A stretch of DNA of 5,090 nucleotides from Bacillota bacterium (GCA_022706625.1 JAKJCD010000003.1:30883-35972); one strand, 5' to 3'. Shown: positions 1 through 5,070, counted from the first letter of the stretch. Notes: a model not told the origin generated them from the letters alone. A program made the numbers and translations.

Positions 1-195
1 CCCGCCGTAGGTTTCGGCGATCCTCGGCGTTGGGTTGCCTTCCCATGGTTCTGCGGAAACACCTTTTGTTACAATGGCTCCAAGCCGGTCGATGTCATAA
101 AAATCTCCCGAATCTCTCGCAGAAAATGTTCCGGAGCATACTGTTATCGGGTTCTTCCACTTTACTCCGGCAATATTTACCTTTAGATCAGGCAT
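1..195 (-). CDS. pyrD: Dihydroorotate dehydrogenase B, catalytic (FMN) subunit, N-terminal 65 residues only
   Basis: This is the 5' end of a gene that runs off the left edge. The frame is open from the ATG at 195 to position 1 and begins MPDLKVNIAGVKWKNPITVC. The segments NPITVCSGTF (15-24), GAIVTKGVS (39-47) and WEGNPTPRIAET (51-62) are the signature N-terminal blocks of class 1B dihydroorotate dehydrogenase. K44 matches the conserved lysine near the FMN. The family member oxidises dihydroorotate to orotate and passes electrons through PyrK to NAD+; the catalytic cysteine lies beyond the window. The start is supported by a GAGGTGG ribosome binding site at 202-208, 6 nt upstream and inside pyrK. 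The ATG overlaps the pyrK stop by 8 bp (ATGCCTGA), so the two subunits are probably translationally coupled. The call is secure; only completeness is unknown. Confidence 0.96.
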   Translation of the reverse strand, partial: MPDLKVNIAGVKWKNPITVCSGTFSARDSGDFYDIDRLGAIVTKGVSAEPWEGNPTPRIAETYGG

Positions 196-997
196 CGAAG
201 ACCACCTCATTTCCGGGAAATACTGGCCCGTCTTTACATACTTTTTTCAGTATGGCTCCGTCAGAGGTTTTGATCTTGCAAACACAGCCCACGCAAGCTC
301 CGAAGCCGCAGCCCATCCTTTCTTCCAGTGAGACCTGAAGCAGCGTTCCGGTCTTTATACAGTGCCCGGACAAAGCCGAAAGCATAGGCGAAGGTCCGCA
401 GGCAAAGCAGATCTCCCCTAAAAACCGCTCTTCTGCTTCCTGTACCGAGGTCTCGTCCTTTATCAAATCCATTACGGTCCCACGGAAGCCGGTTTTGCCG
501 CTGTCCGTCGCCAAGCGAACGGCGGCCCCGGCTTTTTGAAACTCTTCATATAAGTAGGGTTCATCCTGAAAACCTAACACTGCTTGTACCGATACTCCCA
601 TGCCGACCAGGCGATGAGTCAGCTCCAAGAGCGGAGGTACACCGATGCCCCCGCCTACAATACTTGCCTTTGGCTTAACATCCTTCTCACATATAGACAG
701 ATCGAAGCCGTTGCCCAGGGGTGAAGAAACACGTATTAAGGCTCCCGGGAGATAACATGAAAGCTCTTTAGTACCGGAGCCGGAAATGCGATAAACAATA
801 TTAATACTTTCCGTTAAAACCCTGCAAATGCTTAATGGTCTTGGCAGGAGGAGATCTTTCCGATTAAGGTAGAGATTGACGAACTGGCCCGGTATTATGC
901 GGCAGGCAATTTCTTCGTGATATTCCAGGATCATGGAATATATTCCTTTAGCAATTAGTTCATTTTTCAAAACCTTGGTGCAAAATACTTCTTTCAC
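188..997 (-). CDS. pyrK: Dihydroorotate dehydrogenase B, electron transfer subunit (FAD, 2Fe-2S)
   Basis: This 269-residue protein is of usual length for PyrK, the subunit that carries electrons from PyrD's FMN to NAD+ in the cytoplasmic PyrD2-PyrK2 complex. The FAD-binding half shows RPLS (53-56) and SGSGT (72-76). The NAD-binding half shows the glycine-rich VGGGIGVPP (114-122) and CGP (200-202). The C-terminal iron-sulfur motif is complete: C230, C235, C238 and C254, spaced C-x4-C-x2-C-x15-C. An extra C240 is normal in the family. The start is GTG at 997, one base after the pyrF stop, with GGAGGG at about 1003-1008 as ribosome binding site inside the last pyrF codons. The gene ends 8 bp inside pyrD. 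Co-transcription with pyrD fits the obligate partnership and separates it from other ferredoxin-reductase-like flavoproteins. No key residue is missing. Confidence 0.97.
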   Translation of the reverse strand: MKEVFCTKVLKNELIAKGIYSMILEYHEEIACRIIPGQFVNLYLNRKDLLLPRPLSICRVLTESINIVYRISGSGTKELSCYLPGALIRVSSPLGNGFDLSICEKDVKPKASIVGGGIGVPPLLELTHRLVGMGVSVQAVLGFQDEPYLYEEFQKAGAAVRLATDSGKTGFRGTVMDLIKDETSVQEAEERFLGEICFACGPSPMLSALSGHCIKTGTLLQVSLEERMGCGFGACVGCVCKIKTSDGAILKKVCKDGPVFPGNEVVFDA

Positions 998-998
998 T

Positions 999-1931
999 TT
1001 ATCCCTCCATGGCGAACTGCAGATCTCTTCGCATAGCGATTACCGCTTTTCTTGAAGCTTCGGCAAATTCCGGTCCCAAATCCGGATCAGCTGCCAATTC
1101 CTTATCTTTCTGCCAGGCTGCGATTATCCCTCTGGATGAATTGACTATGCTTCCAAGTCCGTCTTTGTCAAAATAACCTTTAAGATCTGCTCCGATCCCT
1201 CCCTGGGCTCCATATCCCGGTACTAAAAAAAAGGTTTGAGGCAGCTGTTTTCTCAAAGCGATGCCCTGCTCTTTATGCGTTGCTCCTACTACCGCTCCTA
1301 TTCGGCTGTAGCCCTGTTCACCGATCAAATCTCCACCCCATTTTTTTACCAGGGCTGCAACATGCAAATAAAGCGGCTGCCCTTCTGCTATTATGTCCTG
1401 CAATTCACAGCTGCTCTTATTGCTTGTCCTTATCAATACGAATACGCCTTTATCATGTTTTTTGCAGCGGTCAACAAAAGGTGCTATGCCGTCGGTCCCG
1501 AAATACGGGTTGATCGTTATGGCGTCTTCCTTCCAAATATCATAGCTTTCCCCTTCAATGATGCTCCCGCCCAGATGTGCCGAATAGGCCTCCGCTGTGG
1601 AGGCGATATCTCCGCGCTTGATATCGCCGATCACTATAAGCCCCTTTTGTTTAGCGTATTCGACGGTGTCGATATATGACGCCAGGCCGGCAAGGCCGAA
1701 ACACTCATACATCGCGATCTGCGGCTTTACTGCCGGAACAAGATCATAAATCGCATCGATTATAGCCTTGTTGAATTCGGTGAACATGGCTCCCGCCGCT
1801 TCCGGGGTTTTTCCGTATATTTCGAACATCTGCTTCTTAATATATGCAGGGATCATTTCAATAACAGGATCAAGGCCTGCCACTGCGGGATTTTCTGTCT
1901 TCTTTATCTTCTCAATCAAAAGATCTATCAT
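999..1931 (-). CDS. pyrF: Orotidine 5'-phosphate decarboxylase, type 2 (long form)
   Basis: This enzyme catalyses the last step of UMP synthesis, decarboxylating OMP to UMP in the cytoplasm. The catalytic signature is present as GDIKRGD (102-108), giving the D103-x-K105-x-x-D108 charge network. A substrate aspartate site is seen near the N terminus (AGLDP, 18-22). Phosphate-binding loops are VPGYGAQGG (237-245) and NSSRGI (264-269). At 310 residues it is clearly longer than the roughly 230-240 of the common type 1 enzyme, matching the type 2 subfamily found in many Clostridia, actinobacteria and others. The ATG at 1931 lies 20 bp inside the end of pyrC, with AGGTGG around 1938-1943 as ribosome binding site. 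The tail reads MEG then UAA, and those codons double as the pyrK ribosome binding site. Nothing looks disrupted. Confidence 0.97.
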   Translation of the reverse strand: MIDLLIEKIKKTENPAVAGLDPVIEMIPAYIKKQMFEIYGKTPEAAGAMFTEFNKAIIDAIYDLVPAVKPQIAMYECFGLAGLASYIDTVEYAKQKGLIVIGDIKRGDIASTAEAYSAHLGGSIIEGESYDIWKEDAITINPYFGTDGIAPFVDRCKKHDKGVFVLIRTSNKSSCELQDIIAEGQPLYLHVAALVKKWGGDLIGEQGYSRIGAVVGATHKEQGIALRKQLPQTFFLVPGYGAQGGIGADLKGYFDKDGLGSIVNSSRGIIAAWQKDKELAADPDLGPEFAEASRKAVIAMRRDLQFAMEG

Positions 1932-3231
1932 GGTATACCACCTTTCCGCCTGCTATTGTTACCACTGCTTTGCCGTACACCTTCATTCCTCCGAAAGGTG
2001 TATTTCTTCCCTGGGAAAGAAATGCGGAAGGATTTATAACATATTCTCTATCTACATCAAGAATTGCCAAATCCGCTGCGCTTCCCGGCGCTATCATCCC
2101 CCGATCTATGCCAAGGATTTCTGCCGGCGCTGTGCTCATTTTCTTAATAAACTGAGAAGGTGTCAGGCGCCCTTTTTTCACAAGAACAGTGAGGCCCAGT
2201 GCAAATGCAGTCTCAAGGCCCACAATGCCGAAAGCCGCTTCTGTCAGCGGCACTTCCTTTTCTTCCGCCGAGTGGGGAGCATGGTCTGTGGCGATAGCAT
2301 CTATTGTACCATCCTTGAGCGCATCGATAACGGCATCCCGATCCTCCCGGCTTCTAAGGGGCGGATTCATCTTGGCCAGGCCGTTTTCTATATTGACGGC
2401 TTCTTCTGTAAGAGTGAAATAATGGGGGGCTGTTTCTGCGGTGACCCTTATCCGCCGTGATTTTCCTAAACGTATCTGCTCTATGCTGCCCTTTGTACTG
2501 ATATGGCATAAATGCAGTCTGCAGCCTGTATATCCGGCAAGCAGAATGTCCCTTGCGACAATCAGTTCTTCGGCTTCCGGAGGAATCCCCCTGACTCCCA
2601 ATTCCGCCGATCTGGCGCCAAGGTTCATCACTCCTCCAGAGAGAGCTCTTTCCTCGGCATGCGAAAAAACGGGTAAATCGAGCTCTGCCGCCAGTTTCAT
2701 ACCTTCCAGCATCAATGCAGTCTCATCCACGGATTTTCCGTCTTCACTGATTGCAGCTACTCCTTTTCCCGTTAATTCCGCACAGCGGGTAGGAATGGCA
2801 GTCAGAGCCTTTTGGTCGGTCAGACTGATCCCTTTCAGTCCTTCTGTGATGGCAGACACCATAAGCAGGTTCACACCGCACATTTTTTTGCCCTTACCAT
2901 CAAGGTATTTTAAAATTTCCGCATTGTCCATGGCGGGCACGGTATTCGGCATACAGCAAACTGTGGTAAAGCCTCCTGCGGCGGCAGCATGACAGCCTGA
3001 TACAGCATCTTCTTTATGTGTTTGTCCGGGGTCCCGGAAATGGACATGAAGATCTATAAGCCCGGGAACGATCCATTTACCTGTGGCATCGATGGTTTGC
3101 GCATCTTCCGGCAACTCTTTCCCCGGCTCCGTAAGCTTTGCGATCAGCCCGTTTTCAATAAAGATATCTCTCTTTTGCTCAATATTATTCGCAGGGCTTA
3201 TAACGAGGCCGCCCCTTATGCAATATCTCAT
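1912..3231 (-). CDS. pyrC: Dihydroorotase, class I (zinc amidohydrolase)
   Basis: PyrC cyclises N-carbamoyl-L-aspartate to dihydroorotate. The 439-residue length fits class I (PyrC of Bacillus/Aquifex type, about 420-430) rather than the E. coli class II enzyme (about 350). Metal ligands are visible in order: DLHVHFRDPG with H62 and H64, D164 in SEDGKS, H191 in SHAEE, H243 in LCHIST, and D316 in ATDHAPH. The aspartate at 164 stands where class II enzymes use a carbamylated lysine. Substrate-binding PNT is at 95-97 and MNPPLR at 288-293. The C-terminal PGSAADLAILD (382-392) is the usual amidohydrolase return to the small beta domain. The ATG at 3231 has GGGG at 3241-3244 (within AAAGGGGA) 9 nt upstream. 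It lies 47 bp inside the end of pyrI, and its own end overlaps pyrF by 20 bp. Allantoinase or hydantoinase is unlikely given the operon context. Confidence 0.97.
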   Translation of the reverse strand: MRYCIRGGLVISPANNIEQKRDIFIENGLIAKLTEPGKELPEDAQTIDATGKWIVPGLIDLHVHFRDPGQTHKEDAVSGCHAAAAGGFTTVCCMPNTVPAMDNAEILKYLDGKGKKMCGVNLLMVSAITEGLKGISLTDQKALTAIPTRCAELTGKGVAAISEDGKSVDETALMLEGMKLAAELDLPVFSHAEERALSGGVMNLGARSAELGVRGIPPEAEELIVARDILLAGYTGCRLHLCHISTKGSIEQIRLGKSRRIRVTAETAPHYFTLTEEAVNIENGLAKMNPPLRSREDRDAVIDALKDGTIDAIATDHAPHSAEEKEVPLTEAAFGIVGLETAFALGLTVLVKKGRLTPSQFIKKMSTAPAEILGIDRGMIAPGSAADLAILDVDREYVINPSAFLSQGRNTPFGGMKVYGKAVVTIAGGKVVYHDRSFD

Positions 3232-3667
3232 TTTTAAAATCCCCTTTCATGCTGACTATATCATCGCAATACTCGCATCGGTATTCCCGTTCTTCGGCAT
3301 CAACGAGATGGAAAATATGAGGGGCATTGAATTCCACAGAGGTAACGCATCTTGGATTTTTACATCGGATTATGTTAACCACCGTCTTTGGGATCTCCAG
3401 CTTTATTTTTCTTACTACCTTATGGTTTTCAATGATGTTGACCGTTGCAGAAGGATCGATAAGCCCCAGATCCGCAAGGTCGATGTCAACCACATCCTTT
3501 ATTTTGATTACATCTTTGCGCCCGTGTTTTTTACTGTCGGCATTCATTATGAAGGCTATCGTATGTTTTGAAGTATCGATATCAAGGTAGTTCAGTATCT
3601 TTGCACCCATCCCCGCAGTGATATGATCGATCACGATGCCCTTTTCTATGCTCTGTATGATCAGCAT
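3185..3667 (-). CDS. pyrI: Aspartate carbamoyltransferase regulatory subunit
   Basis: PyrI is the non-catalytic chain of the allosteric aspartate carbamoyltransferase dodecamer. It binds nucleotides (CTP/UTP inhibit, ATP activates in the E. coli enzyme) and holds a structural zinc that contacts PyrB. The N-terminal nucleotide domain begins MLIIQSIEKGIVIDHI and continues to LGLIDPSATVNII (67-79). The zinc domain is intact: C102, C107, C131 and C134, spaced C-x4-C-x23-C-x2-C, identical to the E. coli spacing. The ATG at 3667 follows the pyrB stop directly (TGAATG), with AAGGGTGG about 8 nt upstream. The oddity is the C terminus: after CDDIV (134-138) the frame continues 22 residues to 160, making it longer than typical clostridial PyrI, and its last 47 bp, including the stop codon, lie inside pyrC. 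The tail (HKGRPRYKPCE) is basic and not family-like. Function is secure; whether the tail is real is less so. Confidence 0.96.
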   Translation of the reverse strand: MLIIQSIEKGIVIDHITAGMGAKILNYLDIDTSKHTIAFIMNADSKKHGRKDVIKIKDVVDIDLADLGLIDPSATVNIIENHKVVRKIKLEIPKTVVNIIRCKNPRCVTSVEFNAPHIFHLVDAEEREYRCEYCDDIVSMKGDFKNEILHKGRPRYKPCE

Positions 3668-4618
3668 TCAGTTCACCACCCTTTCGCCCGAAACATCATC
3701 GACACCTAAAAGTTTCATTATCAAGGCCATTCGCACATACATCCCATAGCGTGCCTGTTTAAAATACACTGCTCTGGGATCCCTATCCACCTCAGGAGCG
3801 ATCTCGTTTACCCTGGGTAAAGGATGGAGTACGATCATATCGTCCCTTGCCATGGACATTTTCTCCTGGTCCAATATATAGCTGTCTTTTAATCTTACAT
3901 AATCCTCTTCATTGAAGAATCTTTCTTTTTGTACCCTTGTCATATACAGTATGTCCAACTTGCCTATGGCTTCCTCTAAACGCCTTAGCTCTTTATATTC
4001 AATGTTGTTTTTATCCAAAACCTCTTTGCGGATATAATCAGGGATCACAAGTTCTTCCGGCGATATCAGCATAAACCTGACACCGGAGTACATCGTCAAA
4101 GCTTTCATCAGTGAGTGCACGGTGCGCCCGAATTTCAAATCGCCGCAGAAGCCCACCGTTAAGTTATCAAAACCTCCTTTCATGAGAAGGATGGTAAGCA
4201 GATCTGTGAGGGTCTGGGTAGGATGTTGGTGCCCTCCGTCCCCTGCATTGATAAGCGGAATATCGGCGGCAAAGGTGCCTATGCGGGGAGCGCCCTCCTT
4301 ATGGTGGCGCATCGCAACAATGTCGGCATAGCAGGCAATGGTTCTTACCGTATCTGCAATGCTTTCACCTTTTGTCACAGAACTTGTCCCGGCTTCAGAA
4401 AAACCTATGACCTGTCCGCCCATCCTCAGCATAGCGGCTTCAAAAGAAAGCCGTGTTCTTGTACTCGGTTCATAAAATAGTGTGGCTAAAAGCTTCCCGT
4501 CGCAAGCGTGGGTATAAGCTGCCGGGTCCTTCATGATTTTTTCCGCCAGCTCAAAAACCTCCTCAAATTCCTCTTTGGAAAGGTCTCCCGGTTCCAATAT
4601 GCTTCTTCCTCTTAACAC
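3668..4618 (-). CDS. pyrB: Aspartate carbamoyltransferase catalytic subunit
   Basis: PyrB condenses carbamoyl phosphate with L-aspartate, the committed step of the pathway. At 316 residues it is full length. The carbamoyl-phosphate loop STRTR is at 52-56, and the neighbouring-subunit loop SVTKGES (80-86) supplies K83. R104 precedes H105, HPTQ is at 132-135, R165 sits in GDLKFGRT, the aspartate-binding pair is R228 and Q230 in TRVQ, and HPLPR is at 265-269. These correspond to the E. coli active-site residues with offsets of one or two, and identify it as aspartate rather than ornithine carbamoyltransferase. The start is GTG at 4618, giving MLRGRSILEP, which aligns with family N termini; AAAGGAG lies 10 nt upstream. 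The stop abuts pyrI with no gap, consistent with equimolar synthesis of the two chains. It is the first structural gene after the attenuator. Confidence 0.98.
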   Translation of the reverse strand: MLRGRSILEPGDLSKEEFEEVFELAEKIMKDPAAYTHACDGKLLATLFYEPSTRTRLSFEAAMLRMGGQVIGFSEAGTSSVTKGESIADTVRTIACYADIVAMRHHKEGAPRIGTFAADIPLINAGDGGHQHPTQTLTDLLTILLMKGGFDNLTVGFCGDLKFGRTVHSLMKALTMYSGVRFMLISPEELVIPDYIRKEVLDKNNIEYKELRRLEEAIGKLDILYMTRVQKERFFNEEDYVRLKDSYILDQEKMSMARDDMIVLHPLPRVNEIAPEVDRDPRAVYFKQARYGMYVRMALIMKLLGVDDVSGERVVN

Positions 4619-4628
4619 AGGTTTATCG

Positions 4629-4635
4629 CTCCTTT
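4629..4635 (-). promoter_or_regulatory. Ribosome binding site of pyrB, with an overlapping nine-codon frame
   Basis: AAAGGAG at 4635-4629 stands 10 nt before the GTG start of pyrB, slightly wider than ideal. The same bases are codons 2-3 of a tiny frame that begins at ATG 4638, has its own AAAGGT six bases upstream (4649-4644), reads MKGAINLC and stops at 4612, just past the pyrB start. It could couple or modulate pyrB initiation. It is too short to claim as a gene, and it may be chance. Confidence 0.6.
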
Positions 4636-4672
4636 CATTTTTACCTTTGTTGTTATCTGGTCGTTTTTACCC

Positions 4673-4704
4673 AAACAAAAAGCCTTCCGCGATGGAAGGC
4701 TTTA
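4673..4704 (-). terminator. Intrinsic terminator in the pyr leader (attenuator)
   Basis: On the minus strand a perfect 10-bp stem, AAAGCCTTCC (4703-4694) with GGAAGGCTTT (4688-4679), encloses the 5-nt loop ATCGC. It runs into a U-rich tract, TTTTTGTTT (4681-4673). This is a textbook factor-independent terminator pointing toward pyrB, placed downstream of the promoter and 54 nt before the pyrB start. A terminator between a promoter and its operon is an attenuator unless readthrough is constitutive. The stop codon of the leader frame (4704-4702) overlaps the first two bases of the stem, so a terminating ribosome would cover the 5' arm and block folding. In the plus direction the hairpin is followed by AATATATA, a poor U tract. 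Confidence 0.88.
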
Positions 4705-4809
4705 ATATATATAACAGACAAATACATATGCTACGGAAAATGGTGATAGAGGTCCTTGCTTTAATACCTCTCTTGTTTTTGTTTTAAAACCGCTTTTCAA
4801 CAAAATCAC
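4702..4809 (-). CDS. Putative pyr operon leader peptide (attenuation), 35 residues from GTG
   Basis: An open frame lies between promoter and terminator. From GTG at 4809 it encodes 35 residues starting MILLKSGFKTKT and ending SVAYVFVCYIY. It has GAGG at 4819-4816 as ribosome binding site, 6 nt upstream. An alternative TTG start at 4821, with AAGGA at 4832-4828, would add four residues (39 in all). The stop UAA at 4704-4702 coincides with the base of the attenuator hairpin. The last dozen codons are U-rich (TTT, TAT, TTT, TGT, TAT, ATA, TAT), where RNA polymerase would slow when UTP is scarce. In E. coli pyrBI a 44-codon leader works this way: close coupling of ribosome and polymerase prevents the terminator from forming. 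The sequence is not recognisably homologous to E. coli PyrL; the argument is positional. Translation is inferred, not shown. Confidence 0.5.
   Translation of the reverse strand: MILLKSGFKTKTREVLKQGPLSPFSVAYVFVCYIY
4748..4771 (-). promoter_or_regulatory. Leader hairpin AGAGGT/ACCTCT, partial PyrR-box resemblance
   Basis: AGAGGT (4771-4766) pairs perfectly with ACCTCT (4753-4748) around a 12-nt loop that ends GCAAGG. The stretch AAGAGAGGT followed by GCAAGG partly resembles the PyrR-binding sequence of Bacillus-type pyr leaders (remembered consensus about ARUCCNGNGAGGYU). However, the UCC that should pair with the downstream GGA is absent and three specified positions disagree. It may be a pausing hairpin or an anti-antiterminator. 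A ribosome translating the leader frame would melt it. Confidence 0.35.
4777..4805 (-). promoter_or_regulatory. AT-rich hairpin early in the pyr leader
   Basis: TTTTGTT (4805-4799) pairs with AACAAAA (4783-4777). Inside, AAAA (4797-4794) pairs with TTTT (4789-4786) around the loop GCGG, with a small asymmetric bulge between the two stems. All pairs except one are A-U, so stability is low. It could act as an RNA polymerase pause site early in the leader. It is followed by AAC and then the AGAGGT hairpin, not by a U tract, so it is not a terminator. Confidence 0.3.
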
Positions 4810-4841
4810 TTCTTTCCTCAATTTTTATCCTTTAGCTAAAA

Positions 4842-4870
4842 ATAATACTACGTTTATGATACGTTGTCAA
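4842..4870 (-). promoter_or_regulatory. Sigma-A promoter of the pyr operon
   Basis: On the minus strand the -35 box TTGACA (4870-4865) is a perfect match. The spacer is exactly 17 nt, and the -10 box TATTAT (4847-4842) differs from TATAAT at one position. Transcription should begin around 4837-4833 (AGCTA), giving a leader of about 215 nt before pyrB. No other comparably good promoter was noticed between here and pyrB. The strength of the site fits an operon whose output is controlled after initiation, by attenuation. Confidence 0.9.
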
Positions 4871-4873
4871 AGC

Positions 4874-4890
4874 TTTTTTATATTTTTTTT
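4874..4890 (-). promoter_or_regulatory. A-tract UP element upstream of the pyr promoter
   Basis: Eight A (4890-4883), TAT, then six A (4879-4874) lie on the minus strand just before the -35 box, separated by GCT. Position and composition match the proximal and distal subsites bound by the C-terminal domains of RNA polymerase alpha subunits. It should strengthen an already near-consensus promoter. Intrinsic DNA curvature is also likely. Confidence 0.6.
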
Positions 4891-4896
4891 GGTAAT

Positions 4897-4926
4897 GGGT
4901 GGCAAGGGGACGCTTTGTTTGCCACC
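4897..4926. repeat. REP-like palindromic unit, copy 1
   Basis: GGTGGCAA (4898-4905) and TTGCCACC (4919-4926) form a perfect 8-bp stem around a 13-nt loop, GGGGACGCTTTGT. The unit from 4897 to 4926 matches copy 2, 38 bp further on, at 28 of 30 positions. The layout (short stem, loop containing GGGGACG) recalls the extragenic palindromes scattered in many Clostridia and often tied to Y1/REP-associated transposases. That family link is from memory and was not searched. Confidence 0.75.
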
Positions 4927-4934
4927 TCTTGGTT

Positions 4935-4968
4935 GGGTGGCAGGGGGACGTTTTGTTTGCCACCACCC
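4935..4968. repeat. REP-like palindromic unit, copy 2
   Basis: GGTGGCA (4936-4942) pairs with TGCCACC (4958-4964). An alternative outer pairing is GGGTGG (4935-4940) with CCACCC (4963-4968). It differs from copy 1 only at two positions in the first 30 bases (A to G in the arm/loop junction, C to T in the loop). It runs directly into the GC-only hairpin that starts at 4966. Eight bases (4927-4934) separate the two units. Confidence 0.75.
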
Positions 4969-4988
4969 GGCGGGCAGCGCCCGCCGGG
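4966..4988. repeat. GC-only perfect hairpin, 10-bp stem with 3-nt loop
   Basis: CCCGGCGGGC (4966-4975) pairs with GCCCGCCGGG (4979-4988) around AGC. Every stem pair is G-C, making it the most stable secondary structure in the window. There is no U tract on either side, so it is not a standard intrinsic terminator. It may be part of the repeat cluster, or it could help insulate the pyr promoter from upstream transcription. Confidence 0.7.
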
Positions 4989-5004
4989 GGTTAGAATCAT
5001 GACC

Positions 5005-5049
5005 GAATGTAAACCAAATCTGTCTTTGAGCGGGGTTTGGTTTACATTC
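5005..5049. repeat. Perfect 14-bp inverted repeat with 17-nt loop
   Basis: GAATGTAAACCAAA (5005-5018) is exactly complementary to TTTGGTTTACATTC (5036-5049). The loop (5019-5035) contains CTTTGAGCGGGG. A 14-bp perfect match is very unlikely by chance in a region this short. The sequence is unrelated to the GGTGGCA arms but shares the design of arms around a G- or C-run loop. It could be a second family of extragenic palindrome or a miniature element; no flanking target duplication is obvious. Confidence 0.75.
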
Positions 5050-5051
5050 CA

Positions 5052-5070
5052 GGCGGGCGGAGGCCGCCGG
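5052..5070. repeat. Short GC-rich hairpin near the right edge
   Basis: GGCGG (5056-5060) pairs with CCGCC (5064-5068) around AGG. It directly follows the 14-bp inverted repeat and echoes the GGCGGGC/GCCCGCC core of the hairpin at 4966-4988. The remaining bases to 5090 show no gene or motif that can be supported; the upstream neighbour lies outside the window. Confidence 0.4.

Noticed and set aside
30..338. 102-codon plus-strand frame at the left edge
   Set aside because: It is antisense to the pyrD start and the conserved PyrK iron-sulfur region, both of which are unambiguous on the minus strand.
1768..2460. 230-codon open frame on the plus strand antisense to pyrC and pyrF
   Set aside because: It spans the pyrC/pyrF junction opposite two clearly conserved genes, its translation is low-complexity and cysteine-rich with no recognisable domain, and no convincing ribosome binding site or promoter was seen.
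3083..3571. 162-codon plus-strand frame antisense to pyrI and the start of pyrC
   Set aside because: Its reading is dictated by the conserved PyrI and PyrC codons on the other strand, and no family features are visible.
4673..4837. T-box or nucleotide riboswitch in the leader
   Set aside because: No T-box sequence (UGGNACCGCG-like) or recognised purine/preQ1-type aptamer core was found, and the leader is short and largely occupied by an open frame.
4833..4847. Reiterative (slippage) transcription control at the T run after the -10 box
   Set aside because: The T run lies too close to the -10 box to be a likely start site; the predicted first bases (A, G, C, T, A) offer no homopolymer for slippage.
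4897..4968. Two direct repeats considered as a minimal CRISPR array
   Set aside because: There are only two copies, the separation is 8 bp instead of a 30-40 bp spacer, and no cas genes are in the window.
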